Assembly (NCBI GenBank): GCA_028564925.1
Contig: CM053028.1
Location: forward strand, 627,511,380-627,575,379
Length of the DNA stretch: 64,000 nt
Direction: 5' to 3'
Source of the DNA: Lithobates sylvaticus
Lineage: Eukaryota; Chordata; Amphibia; Anura; Ranidae
Shown here: positions 10,682 to 23,140 of the stretch, in pieces
Position numbering within the stretch: the stretch's first letter is position 1
Layout of the letters: each line of letters opens with the position of its first letter
Translations under genes and position numbers: made by a program
The notes under the pieces: generated by a model
Databases searched by the model: none
What the model saw: only the letters and a program-made list of their open reading frames with translations
What the model was told of the DNA's origin: nothing

Positions 10682-13600
10682 ATGGCTTTAAAACTCTTAT
10701 CATATAATGTTAAGGGTCTGAATTCCATTCGGAAACGTTGGATCGCCCTTAAGGAATTCAGATCCTCAGGGGCGGATGTAGTCATGGTCCAGGAGACCCA
10801 CTTCCGCACCGGTGGATCGTTTAAATTTGCATCTAAACTTTATCCTACATCCTATCTTGCATCGGACCCTTCAGGCAAGGCAGGAGTGGCTATTTTAATC
10901 AAGAAATCTTGCCCAATAAGGGTCAAAAGTTCATTTACAGATCCACACGGTAGATACATTATCCTGGACTGCGACTACATGTCCTCTTCCTTTACTCTGG
11001 TCAATGTCTATGCCCCCAACAGTGGACAGATAGCCTTTCTGAACGAAGTCCTCGATTCCCCTCAATACCACCCTCAGCCCTTCACTATAGTGGGCGGTGA
11101 TTTTAACTTGGTCATGTCCCCTACAAGAGACAGACAAAGTGTCCCAGGTGCCAATCTCTCCCAGAAAACTGCCTCCCAAGCCAACGCATTCCGCAAATGC
11201 ACTAGATCGCATAAATTATTTGACTCTTGGAGGATCAAACACCCAACGACCAAACAATTTACCTTCTATTCTACGGCCCATAAAATGTACTCTAGATTAG
11301 ATCATTTTCTCATTTCAGCTCCTCTCATTCCCTACACTGTCAATTCTGATATAGCCCCCATCACATGGTCTGATCATGCACCTATATCCCTAGATGTTTT
11401 ACTATCCCAACCCCATCCTAGGACATGTCATTGGCGTTTCAATGATCATCTCCTCCGATCGGAACCCACGCGTAACTCTTTGGCTTCCAGCCTCAAGGAT
11501 TATTTTTTGCTAAACGAGGGCTCTGTCTCAGAACCCTCGACACTGTGGGAAGCCCATAAGGCTGTCTTTCGTGGGGTATGTATTGCAGAAGGTTCTCGAT
11601 TAAAAAAAGACAGATCTCGGCTCCTGCAGACGCTGACATCTGACTTGGTGTCTGCGGAGAAACAGTTGTTGAGAAATCCCACGGTGTCGAGGCTTCGCAC
11701 AGTAGTACTACTGAGGGAAAAAATTAAAACTATACATTTTAACAAAACAGCGAAAGCCCTACTATGGTCTAAACAGAAATTCTATGAATTCTCGAATAAG
11801 CCCCATAGAATGTTGGTGAATAAACTCCGCCCTAGGCCCTCTAACTCCTTCCCTGACTTCCTTGTTAAAACAGACGGCACAAAAACCTACTGTCCCCGTG
11901 AAATGTCTAAAACTTTTGGCGAGTTTTACAAGAAACTCTATAATTGCCTGTCACCCGAAAATCACTTCAATTTTTCACAAGATAACTTTGAAACTTTTTT
12001 TGCTGATCTTAGGCTCCCGACTCTCTCCTCTACAGACCTCATTGACCTCAATGCCCCTATCTCTACTGAGGAACTCTACAACATCATTAAAGGCCTCCCT
12101 TTACATAAATCCCCCGGCCCTGATGGCCTCCCTTACTCCTATTACAAAACCTTTATAGACATACTGTCCCCTCATCTTCTATCCCTTTATAGCTCCCTCC
12201 TTAAAGGCCAACCCCCACACTCGCAGTTCACACATTCCTACATATCTGTGATCCCCAAACCTGGGAAAGACCCCTCCCTTCCAGACAATTATAGGCCCAT
12301 TGCTCTGTTAAATTCAGACTACAAAATATTTACTAAAATTCTAGCATCCAGACTGTCCAAATTTATTCCCAAGCTCGTTAACAGAGACCAGGTGGGGTTT
12401 GTCCCATCCAGACATGCAGGGGACAATACCCGACGCACCATAGATCTTATTGACCTATTAGACAGAAACTCTCTCCCAGCCCTGGTTTTAAGTCTTGACG
12501 CACAGAAAGCCTTTGATAGGTTGAGTTGGCCATATATGTTCGCTACCCTCGGGAGATTTGGCCTCAGGGGCCCCTTTATTAGTGCGCTAAAAGCTCTGTA
12601 CTCACAAGTATCTGCACAGGTTCAAATGTCCTCCTTTCTGTCGCCTTGCTTCCCCATGCATAATGGCACGAGGCAGGGATGTCCCCTCTCCCCATTACTG
12701 TTTATACTATGCCTGGAACCCCTGGCCGAATATATCCGCCTACAACCCAGTGTTCATGGAGTGGTAATGCGACAGAGGGAATACAAACTATCTTTATTTG
12801 CAGACGACATTTTGCTCACCGTTACGCAACCTTTAATTTCCTTACCCTCCTTACACAGCCTTCTCTCTTCCTTTGGTGCTATTTCAGGCTATAAGGTCAA
12901 CACTTCAAAAACAGAAGCCCTCCCTATACATATCCCTCCACCCCTCCTCTCCCAACTGCAGTCCTCCTTTCCCTATAGATGGTGCTCTACATCCCTCAAA
13001 TACTTAGGGATACGTCTTACATCAACGTATTCCACACTATACTCTGAAAATTCCCCCCCCCCTGATTACAGACATCAATAAATCACTACAGACGTGGTCC
13101 AAATATCCTATCTCCCTCCTGGGCAGGGTAAACGTTCTCAAAATGGCTATTCTGCCTAGACTGCTCTATCATTTTGAAACCCTCCCTGTAGCCATTCCCC
13201 TCTCACAGCTCAAAGCTGTGCAGAGGGCCTTCTTAAAGTTCATTTGGAACAATAAGGCCCACCGTATAGCAGCCTCGGTAGTATTCTCTCGCAAAACTCG
13301 TGGGGGGCTGGGTGCGCCGGATGTCATAAAATACTATTACGCCACTGGTCAGATATAGAGAAAGGTGTCTTATACCCGGTTCATCCATGTTCCCTAATCT
13401 GGTCAGACTTGCCACAAACTAACTCTATCTTTAAACGCCAATGTACTGCTCCTATGAATTTCTCTCTGTCTATATGGCAGAACTGTTGCAAGTCCTACTC
13501 CCTCTCATCCCCATGCCCCCCCCTTTTGAACATTTTATTTAATCCATCCATTCCAGACAGCTTATCTCTGGGACATATTCTCCCTTGGGTCAACGCTTCT

Positions 13601-14261
13601 GTCTTCCAACTGCGTAATTTAGTCAACCCTGTATCTAGACACCTACACACATTTGATACTTTACAAGAGAAATACGCAATTCCCCCCAAAATGTTTTATT
13701 TCTATCTGCAAATTAGACATCTATTCCAAACATATTCTCCTACCCTAACTCTAGATATTCCCACCCCCTTTGAATCACTCTGTGCTCAAGGTCCCCACCA
13801 ACTTCACCTAGTCTCCTCCATTCATCTTATTCTCCAAGAGTCAGTCCCTATGTCCGAGACTACTCACCTATACATGAAAAAATGGGCAATCTTACTGGAA
13901 AGACCTATCAGCCTCCAAAAATGGGATAGAATATGGTCCTCTATTTTTAAATCCTCCAAATGTGTCACTCAGAGGGAAACATCTATAAAAATTCTTATGT
14001 TCTGGTACAAAACCCCTGAAGTCATCCATAAATATGACCCCTCGACCCCGGCCCACTGTTGGCGCTGCGGACTCTCAGTTGGTTCCCTATATCATATTTT
14101 CTGGCAATGCCCCCTGATCCAACCTCTCTGGCAGGAAGCAATGGAGCTAATACAGAAGGTAATAGACGTATCTTTGCCACTCGATCCCATTCATTATTTG
14201 CTAGGCCTCCCCTTCCCAGGTATCACAAAACAGGGCAACCGCCTGGTGACCTACTTTTTGT
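10682..14261 (+). pseudogene. LINE-A ORF2 (endonuclease-reverse transcriptase), two frameshifts, C-terminus missing
   Basis: ATG at 10682. The N-terminal apurinic/apyrimidinic endonuclease shows YNVKGLN, VQETHFR, GGDFNLV, SRLDHFL and WSDHAP, the Mg-binding and catalytic landmarks of the family. The reverse transcriptase follows with KSPGPDGLP, YRPIALLNSDYKI, SLDAQKAFDRL, NGTRQGCPLSPLL and the catalytic FADD at residues 706-709, then TSLKYLGIRL. The first frame ends at 13081. A one-base change in the C-run near 13050-13059 shifts it, because the next frame continues LITDINKSLQTWSKYP. A second indel near 13340-13360 moves the reading frame back, and it then runs to the junction. The zinc-knuckle-like CWRCGLSVGSLYHIFWQCP lies near 14060-14115. 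Roughly the last 70-100 residues are absent. The protein nicks target DNA and copies its own RNA there; this copy cannot. Confidence 0.93.
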
Positions 14262-17200
14262 TGGCAGCACCTGCATAGAGCAGCAATGCCAACAAAATTC
14301 ATCATCGTGGAAGGTGAGTTTGGACACTTTCGAGCACATTTCTCCCTTTGAATCCTACAGAAATGATCCCTGAAAGTATAGTCCTACCTTGACAAGGCAA
14401 AGATTTCAGCAACATCTTAATCACTATTCCTTCAACAAATGGTGAACATGTTTGTCAACCTCCAATGTAAACTACTTGTAGAAATCAAGTAGTAATAATT
14501 AAGATGCCTGTTTGCCAACATCCTATTCTAAAGAAAAATCATTTTGCAATTCTTTTCTCTCAAATCGTAACATTTCTTGATGCCTTATATTGGCTATCTA
14601 GATTCATTTGGATGTCCTTTTGGTAACCCGAGCAACGTTTTAAAAGCACCTCACAGTCTTGTTCAGCGCAGTAACAGGCGAGACTACAATGCAGATGGAG
14701 TAATTTTGTTTTCACCTCTTTAAAAACAGAATGGTCTGGCATGTTTCCTTTGCTTCCGAAAGAATGGTTTGTCAGTGAGAACAGTCTTTTCTTTGTCTTT
14801 CTAACATATAAAGCCCCAGAATCTTTCCTTGGGTTCCATGAGCGTTGTTTCCATTTTGCATTTCCTCCAAGCGCAGAAATCAAAGGAAAAACATTGGCAG
14901 TGACTGCCCATCGCACTGCTAATAATCTTCCCTAATAGAAATATCATGTCATTTTTTTTCTTTTCCATCTAGCATTTAGTAAAAAGAGGCATAGTTTACA
15001 AATGAGACCAAAACACAAAATTGGAAACTCAGCTTTTTTTGAAACAAAAGAAGACTCTAAGCACTCAAAACAACCACTCTGAATGAGCTCCCTCCTGCCA
15101 TCTTCCCATCTAGAAAGATGACCAAGTCATCAAATGGTGGCAGCACCTGCATAGAGCAGCACTGCCAACAGGATTCCTAATGAGACAAGAACCCTAAAAT
15201 TCATCATCGTGGAAGGTGAGTTTGGACACTTTCGAGCACATTTCTCCCTTTGAATCCTACAGAAATGATCCCTGAAAGTATAGTCCTACCTTGACAAGGC
15301 AAAGATTTCAGCAACATCTTAATCACTATTCCTTCAACAAATGGTGAACATGTTTGTCAACCTCCAATGTAAACTACTTGTAGAAATCAAGTAGTAATAA
15401 TTAAGATGCCTGTTTGCCAACATCCTATTCTAAAGAAAAATCATTTTGCAATTCTTTTCTCTCAAATCGTAACATTTCTTGATGCCTTATATTGGCTATC
15501 TAGATTCATTTGGATGTCCTTTTGGTAACCCGAGCAACGTTTTAAAAGCACCTCACAGTCTTGTTCAGCGCAGTAACAGGCGAGACTACAATGCAGATGG
15601 AGTAATTTTGTTTTCACCTCTTTAAAAACAGAATGGTCTGGCATGTTTCCTTTGCTTCCGAAAGAATGGTTTGTCAGTGAGAACAGTCTTTTCTTTGTCT
15701 TTCTAACATATAAAGCCCCAGAATCTTTCCTTGGGTTCCATGAGCGTTGTTTCCATTTTGCATTTCCTCCAAGCGCAGAAATCAAAGGAAAAACATTGGC
15801 AGTGACTGCCCATCGCACTGCTAATAATCTTCCCTAATAGAAATATCATGTCATTTTTTTTCTTTTCCATCTAGCATTTAGTAAAAAGAGGCATAGTTTA
15901 CAAATGAGACCAAAACACAAAATTGGAAACTCAGCTTTTTTTGAAACAAAAGAAGACTCTAAGCACTCAAAACAACCACTCTGAATGAGCTCCCTCCTGC
16001 CATCTTCCCATCTAGAAAGATGACCAAGTCATCAAATGGTGGCAGCACCTGCATAGAACAGCACTGCCAACAGGATTCCTAATGAGACAAGAACCCTAAA
16101 ATTCATCATCGTGGAAGGTGAGTTTGGACACTTTCGAGCACATTTCTCCCTTTGAATCCTACAGAAATGATCCCTGAAAGTATAGTCCTACCTTGACAAG
16201 GCAAAGATTTCAGCAACATCTTAATCACTATTCCTTCAACAAATGGTGAACATGTTTGTCAACCTCCAATGTAAACTACTTGTAGAAATCAAGTAGTAAT
16301 AATTAAGATGCCTGTTTGCCAACATCCTATTCTAAAGAAAAATCATTTTGCAATTCTTTTCTCTCAAATCGTAACATTTCTTGATGCCTTATATTGGCTA
16401 TCTAGATTCATTTGGATGTCCTTTTGGTAACCCGAGCAACGTTTTAAAAGCACCTCACAGTCTTGTTCAGCGCAGTAACAGGCGAGACTACAATGCAGAT
16501 GGAGTAATTTTGTTTTCACCTCTTTAAAAACAGAATGGTCTGGCATGTTTCCTTTGCTTCCGAAAGAATGGTTTGTCAGTGAGAACAGTCTTTTCTTTGT
16601 CTTTCTAACATATAAAGCCCCAGAATCTTTCCTTGGGTTCCATGAGCGTTGTTTCCATTTTGCATTTCCTCCAAGCGCAGAAATCAAAGGAAAAACATTG
16701 GCAGTGACTGCCCATCGCACTGCTAATAATCTTCCCTAATAGAAATATCATGTCATTTTTTTTCTTTTCCATCTAGCATTTAGTAAAAAGAGGCATAGTT
16801 TACAAATGAGACCAAAACACAAAATTGGAAACTCAGCTTTTTTTGAAACAAAAGAAGACTCTAAGCACTCAAAACAACCACTCTGAATGAGCTCCCTCCT
16901 GCCATCTTCCCATCTAGAAAGATGACCAAGTCATCAAATGGTGGCAGCACCTGCATAGAGCAGCACTGCCAACAGGATTCCTAATGAGACAAGAACCCTA
17001 AAATTCATCATCGTGGAAGGTGAGTTTGGACACTTTCGAGCACATTTCTCCCTTTGAATCCTACAGAAATGATCCCTGAAAGTATAGTCCTACCTTGACA
17101 AGGCAAAGATTTCAGCAACATCTTAATCACTATTCCTTCAACAAATGGTGAACATGTTTGTCAACCTCCAATGTAAACTACTTGTAGAAATCAAGTAGTA

Positions 17201-20022
17201 ATAATTAAGATGCCTGTTTGCCAACATCCTATTCTAAAGAAAAATCATTTTGCAATTCTTTTCTCTCAAATCGTAACATTTCTTGATGCCTTATATTGGC
17301 TATCTAGATTCATTTGGATGTCCTTTTGGTAACCCGAGCAACGTTTTAAAAGCACCTCACAGTCTTGTTCAGCGCAGTAACAGGCGAGACTACAATGCAG
17401 ATGGAGTAATTTTGTTTTCACCTCTTTAAAAACAGAATGGTCTGGCATGTTTCCTTTGCTTCCGAAAGAATGGTTTGTCAGTGAGAACAGTCTTTTCTTT
17501 GTCTTTCTAACATATAAAGCCCCAGAATCTTTCCTTGGGTTCAATGAGCGTTGTTTCCATTTTGCATTTCCTCCAAGCGCAGAAATCAAAAGAATAACAT
17601 TGGCAGTGACTGCCCATCACACTGCTATTAATCTTCCCTAATGGAAATATCATGTCATTTTTTTTCTTCTCCATATAGCATTTCGTAAAAAGAGGCATAG
17701 TTTACAAATGAGACCAAAACACAAAATTGGAAACTCAGCTTTTTTTGAAACAAAAGAAGACTCTAAGCACTCAAAACAACCACTCTGAATGAGCTCCCTC
17801 CTGCCATCTTCCCAACTAGAAAGATGACCAAGTCATCAAATGGTGGCAGCACCTGCATAGAGCAGCACTGCCAACAGGATTCCTAATGAGACAAGAACCC
17901 TAAAATTCATCATCGTGGAAGGTGAGTTTGGACACTTTCGAGCACATTTCTCCCTTTGAATCCTACAGAAATGATCCCTGAAAGTATAGTCCTACCTTGA
18001 CAAGGCAAAGATTTCAGCAACATCTTAATCACTATTCCTTCAACAAATGGTGAACATGTTTGTCAACCTCCAATGTAAACTACTTGTAGAAATCAAGTAG
18101 TAATAATTAAGATGCCTGTTTGCCAACATCCTATTCTAAAGAAAAATCATTTTGCAATTCTTTTCTCTCAAATCGTAACATTTCTTGATGCCTTATATTG
18201 GCTATCTAGATTCATTTGGATGTCCTTTTGGTAACCCGAGCAACGTTTTAAAAGCACCTCACAGTCTTGTTCAGCGCAGTAACAGGCGAGACTACAATGC
18301 AGATGGAGTAATTTTGTTTTCACCTCTTTAAAAACAGAATGGTCTGGCATGTTTCCTTTGCTTCCGAAAGAATGGTTTGTCAGTGAGAACAGTCTTTTCT
18401 TTGTCTTTCTAACATATTAAGCCCCAGAATCTTTCCTTGGGTTCCATGAGCGTTGTTTCCATTTTGCATTTCCTCCAAGCACAGAAATCAAAAGAAAAAC
18501 ATTGGCAGTGACTGCCCATCGCACTGCTATTAATCTTCCCTAATGGAAATACCATGTCATTTATTTTCTTTTCCACCTAGCATTTAGTAAAAAGAGGCAT
18601 AGTTTACAAATGAGACCAAAACACAAAATTGGAAACTCAGCTTTTTTTGAAACAAAAGAAGACTGTAAGCACTCAAAACAACCACTCTGAATGAGCTCCC
18701 TCCTGCCATCTTCCCATCTAGAAAGATGACCAAGTCATCAAATGGTGGCAGCACCTGCATAGAGCAGCACTGCCAACAGGATTCCTAATGAGACAAGAAC
18801 CCTAAAATTCATCATCGTGGAAAGTGAGTTTGGACACTTTCGAGCACATTTCTCCCTTTGAATCCTACAGAAATGATCCCTGAAAGTATAGTCCTACCTT
18901 GACAAGGCAAAGATTTCAGCAACATCTTAATCACTATTCCTTCAACAAATGGTGAACATGTTTGTCAACCTCCAATGTAAACTACTTGTAGAAATCAAGT
19001 AGTAATAATTAAGATGCCTGTTTGCCAACATCCTATTCTAAAGAAAAATCATTTTGCAATTCTTTTCTCTCAAATCGTAACATTTCTTGATGCCTTATAT
19101 TGGCTATCTAGATTCATTTGGATGTCCTTTTGGTAACCCGAGCAACGTTTTAAAAGCACCTCACAGTCTTGTTCAGCGCAGTAACAGGCGAGACTACAAT
19201 GCAGATGGAGTAATTTTGTTTTCACCTCTTTAAAAACAGAATGGTCTGGCATGTTTCCTTTGCTTCCGAAAGAATGGTTTGTCAGTGAGAACAGTCTTTT
19301 CTTTGTCTTTCTAACATATTAAGCCCCAGAATCTTTCCTTGGGTTCCATGAGCGTTGTTTCCATTTTGCATTTCCTCCAAGCACAGAAATCAAAAGAAAA
19401 ACATTGGCAGTGACTGCCCATCGCACTGCTATTAATCTTCCCTAATGGAAATACCATGTCATTTTTTTTCTTTTCCATCTAGCATTTAGTAAAAAGAGGC
19501 ATAGTTTACAAATGAGACCAAAACACAAAATTGGAAACTCAGCTTTTTTTGAAACAAAAGAAGACTCTAAGCACTCAAAACAACCACTCTGAATGAGCTC
19601 CCTCCTGCCATCTTCCCATCTAGAAAGATGACCAAGTCATCAAATGGTGGCAGCACCTGCATAGAGCAGCACTGCCAACAGGATTCCTAATGAGACAAGA
19701 ACCCTAAAATTCATCATCGTGGAAGGTGAGTTTAGACACTTTCGAGCACATTTCTCCCTTTGAATCCTACAGAAATGATCCCTGAAAGTATAGTCCTACC
19801 TTGACAAGGCAAAGATTTCAGCAACATCTTAATCACTATTCCTTCAACAAATGGTGAACATGTTTGTCAACCTCCAATGTAAACTACTTGTAGAAATCAA
19901 GTAGTAATAATTAAGATGCCTGTTTGCCAACATCCTATTCTAAAGAAAAATCATTTTGCAATTCTTTTCTCTCAAATCGTAACATTTCTTGATGCCTTAT
20001 ATTGGCTATCTAGATTCATTTG
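14262..20022. repeat. Satellite block 2, about 6.4 monomers
   Basis: The 902-bp array resumes after LINE-A in the same register (landmarks at 14560, 15462, 16364, 17266, 18168 and 19070). The first monomer has lost 26 bp just inside the junction (CAATGCCAACA joins directly to AAATTCATC). The three block-1 diagnostic bases have switched to T, T and G; the only reversion I saw is GAACAGC at about 16057. Block 2 starts with three CATATAAAGCC-type units and shifts to the CATATTAAGCC type by 18168. It ends at the LINE-B insertion after GATTCATTTG. Confidence 0.96.
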
Positions 20023-20166
20023 TTTCAAATCTTACTTTATTTCATTTTCACATCTTGACAAACATAAAAAAAAATAAAAGGTGAGGAATTAAATAAATTA
20101 AAAATAAAAAAAAAACAAGGGGATTTTGACAAGGTCTCTCCCGTCCTCCCTCCTCCCCCCTCCCTC
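20023..20166 (-). terminator. LINE-B 3' UTR with polyadenylation signal
   Basis: 144 bp after the ORF2 stop on the minus strand. It is T- and A-rich with a G/A-rich start, and has AATAAA 19 bp from the end, followed by GTAAGATTTGAAA and the target duplication. There is no long A-tail. Confidence 0.8.
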
Positions 20167-23120
20167 TCATATCGTCCGCAGCAATAAGGACGACATCCCA
20201 TAGTCTCTCCATTTTTGCCAAGTTTCGTTTATGTGATCTTTGGGATCCTCTTCCTTTATAATCCTCTCTTCCAGTGAACGCATATCGTCCATTTCTATGA
20301 TCCATTCCTCAATTGAGGGTGCTATATTGTTTTTCCATTTCCTTGCTATTACTGTTCTAGCTGCGGTTAAACAGTGTTTTAGTATCCCTTTTCTTATCTT
20401 TTTGATCGTACCTGGTATCATTGATAAAATAGCGATCTTTATTTCTGGTTGTATGTTTATATCTGTCATCTCGCTATATATCTTAAATATTTTTTCCCAG
20501 AATATGTACACCTTTGGGCATAAAAACCAGATATGTGACATAGTCCCGGTTGCTTTTTGACATCTCCAACAGGTGCTATCATTTTCTACATTAATTTTAT
20601 ACAGGTCAATTGGGCATTTGTACCATCTCACTAGTAGTTTGTAGTTTCTTTCCTGATGTCTATTGGATAGAGACATTTTGTGTGTTAGTAAAATTGCTTT
20701 GTCCCATTTCTCTCTGGGTATGGCCTCTTCCATCTCCTGTTCCCATTTTCTTACATATTTTAACTCTTGTGTGTTACTGTTTGAAATTAAATATTTATAT
20801 ATGTTGGAAAGATTATGTATGGGTCTTTGTTCTTGTAATAATAATGTTTCCAATGTTGTGGGTGTTCTGTCCAGTATTCCTGTTTTCTCAAGAGTATTTA
20901 TATATTCCTGAAGCTGTCTGTGTTGTATCCATTTGTGTGCATGTTCTCTACCCATGTCTTCTAGTCGAATAAGTTTTTTGTTCTCCATTGTTTGTACTAT
21001 TCTGATGTTGTCTTTTTTCTCCCATTTTAAAAAGGTTCTGGATTCATTTGCTGGGGGGAAATCGGGATTGCCGAAGAGGGGTGTCATTGGGCCTATATAT
21101 GATGACCCTATTCCCCTTTTCATCAGTCCGTCCCATGTTTTCAGTGTTGCTTCAATCAAAAATGGCATTTCTTGTCTTAATGGTCTATTCTCTTTTTTTA
21201 TCCATGGTAGTATTTTTAAATTTATATTCATAATTTCTTCCTCTAGTTCCACCCATTGTTTAGTTCCTTTATTATGAAACCAATCCAAAATCCTAGTGAT
21301 CAGGGATGCCTTAAGGTATGTGGATAAATCCGGAAGGGCCAAACCCCCGTCTTTTTTAGATCTTATAAGTGTTTCCCTGCTGACTCTTGCTGGTTTACCC
21401 GCCCAGATGAAGCTGCCTATCAGTTTTCGTAGAGTATTCAATATGTTTTTGAGGGGAAATATTGGAACTGTTTGGAATATATATAGTATTTTGGGAAGTA
21501 TGTCCATTTTTATAATATTTATACGCCCTGTCCAAGAGAAAATTCCTTTGTTGTAGTTTTGAAGTAGTTTCGTTATTTTTTGTATTAGTGGGACATAGTT
21601 GTTTTCTTGGAGTTTTCTGATGTCATTGGGGATAAATATTCCTAGGTATTTAATAGTACTATTTTGCCATTTAAAAGAGAAATTCCTTTTAAGAGTATCA
21701 ACAGTGTTTGTAGTAAGTGAAATGTTTAAGGCTTCCGTTTTATTATAATTAACTTTGAAGTTACTAACTTCAGCAAAGCGTTTGAATTCTTTTATTAGAT
21801 TGGGTAGCGTCACTATGGGGTTTGTAATATATAATAATAGATCATCTGCGTATCCTGAAAGTTTATATTCCTGATCTTTTATTCTAATTCCTTGTATATC
21901 CTTATTTATCCGGATTGCTGTCATCAGATGTTCCATAATTAAAACATATATCAGTGGGGATAAGGGACATCCCTGTCTGGTTCCGTTTCGTATTGTTATC
22001 GTGTCTGATAATTCCCCATTTGCTCGAATTTTGGCCGTTGGATTCTGATATAAAACCAGAATCTTTTCTAATAATCTAGGGCCCAGTCCCCATTGTTTCA
22101 ATGTCTCTTCAAAGAATCGCCATCCCACCCTGTCGAACGCTTTTTCAGCGTCTACTGCCAATAGACAGGATGGGATGGCGTGTCTTTTCGCATATTCGAC
22201 TAATGTCAAAGTTTTAAAGGTGTTATCTCTCGCTTCCCTTCCCTCCACGAATCCTACTTGGTCTAAATGTATCGTTGTTGGTAGTTTAGGGGTAAGCCTA
22301 TTGGCTATAACTTTAGAGTAGATTCGGAGATCTATATTCGTCAGGGAGATCGGTCTATAGTTTCCACATAGTGTATGGTCTTTATCGGGTTTGGGTATGA
22401 GAGATATATATGCCTGCATACTTTGTGATACAAATGGCTGAGCTATAGATACAGAGTTAAATGTGCGTTTTAAAACTGGGATAAGCAGGTCTTTGTATAA
22501 TTTATAAAAGCGTGGGGTAAATCCGTCAGGCCCTGGGCTTTTACCTATTGTCAGTGAGTCTATTACTATTTGTATTTCCGTTTCTGAGAATTCATTCTCA
22601 AGTTGTTCTATATCGCTATCAGGTAGTGGTGGTATCGGGGTTTCTGTTATGTATTGTTTTACCTTTTGGTCAAGGTCTTCTAGGTTTTGTTTTGTTAGTC
22701 GGTTAGGTAGGTTATATAACCCAGAGTAAAATGTATGGAAAGTTTCCATAATCTTTTTGGGATCATACGTCAGTTCCCCTGAGTCTGTTTTAATCTTGGG
22801 AATTGATGTAGTTCTTGTTTGTTGTTTTAAAGCTCCAGCTAATATTTTACCTGGTTTATTCTCTTGATGGTAATATAGGGCGCGATTTTTGTCTCTAATT
22901 CGAAGTGATTGTTCATTCAATATCGTTCTCAACTCTACTCTTTTATCCGAGAGGACCATTAATGTTTCTCGTGTTGTATTCTGTTTATGGTGTTTCTCTA
23001 ATGCCGAAATTTCTTGTATCAATTCTTTTAACCTATTGTTTTTCATTTTTTTTAATCTAGACCCATGTTTAATAAGGAGGCCCCTTATTATACATTTAAG
23101 GGCTTCCCATTGATTTGGGA
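20167..23120 (-). pseudogene. LINE-B ORF2, reverse transcriptase and C-terminal part
   Basis: Continues the frame that begins at 34541. Both edges of the hAT align in phase: ...EDNT ends at the target duplication and SLPNQWEALKCIIRGLLIK follows, matching the equivalent stretch of LINE-A (EPSTLWEAHKAVFRGVCI). Counting from an internal Met at 23046, motifs are KSPGPDGF (169-176), YRPISLTNIDLRIYSKVI (230-247), LAVDAEKAFDRVGW, NGTRQGCPLSPL and the catalytic YADD (399-402). A C-terminal CWRCQKATGTMSHIWFLCP zinc-knuckle-like motif precedes the end. The stop is at 20167-20169. The full ORF2 before interruption would be 1,266 residues, normal for the family. The hAT separates it from its start, so it is now inactive as a unit. 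Confidence 0.93.
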
Positions 23121-23140
23121 GTGATGTATAGGGATGAGCC

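Larger units (their letters stand above)
9015..14261 (+). mobile_element. LINE-A, L1/Tx1-type non-LTR retrotransposon lacking its 3' end
   Basis: A 5.25-kb insertion inside one satellite monomer. It carries an L1-type ORF1 (9061-9972), a 709-bp spacer and an ORF2 with apurinic endonuclease and reverse transcriptase (from 10682). There is only about 45 bp before ORF1 and no ATG start, so the 5' end is probably truncated. At the other end the element stops inside the ORF2 C-terminus (ITKQGNRLVTYFLLAA), with no 3' UTR, polyadenylation signal or A-tail. ORF2 has two frameshifts, so the copy is dead. Its family differs from LINE-B and LINE-C by clear protein divergence. Confidence 0.95.
9006..14270. 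repeat. 9-bp direct repeats TGGCAGCAC flanking LINE-A
   Basis: TGGCAGCAC is satellite sequence at 9006-9014 and recurs at 14262-14270, where the satellite continues in register. It looks like a target-site duplication. However, the LINE's own ORF2 at this point would also be expected to read TTGGCAGCA (Leu-Ala-Ala), so the right-hand copy may be shared microhomology. Confidence 0.75.

Noticed and set aside
20240-21556. Plus-strand hydrophobic open frames opposite LINE-B ORF2
   Set aside because: Antisense shadows of an AT-rich reverse transcriptase gene, without conserved domains.
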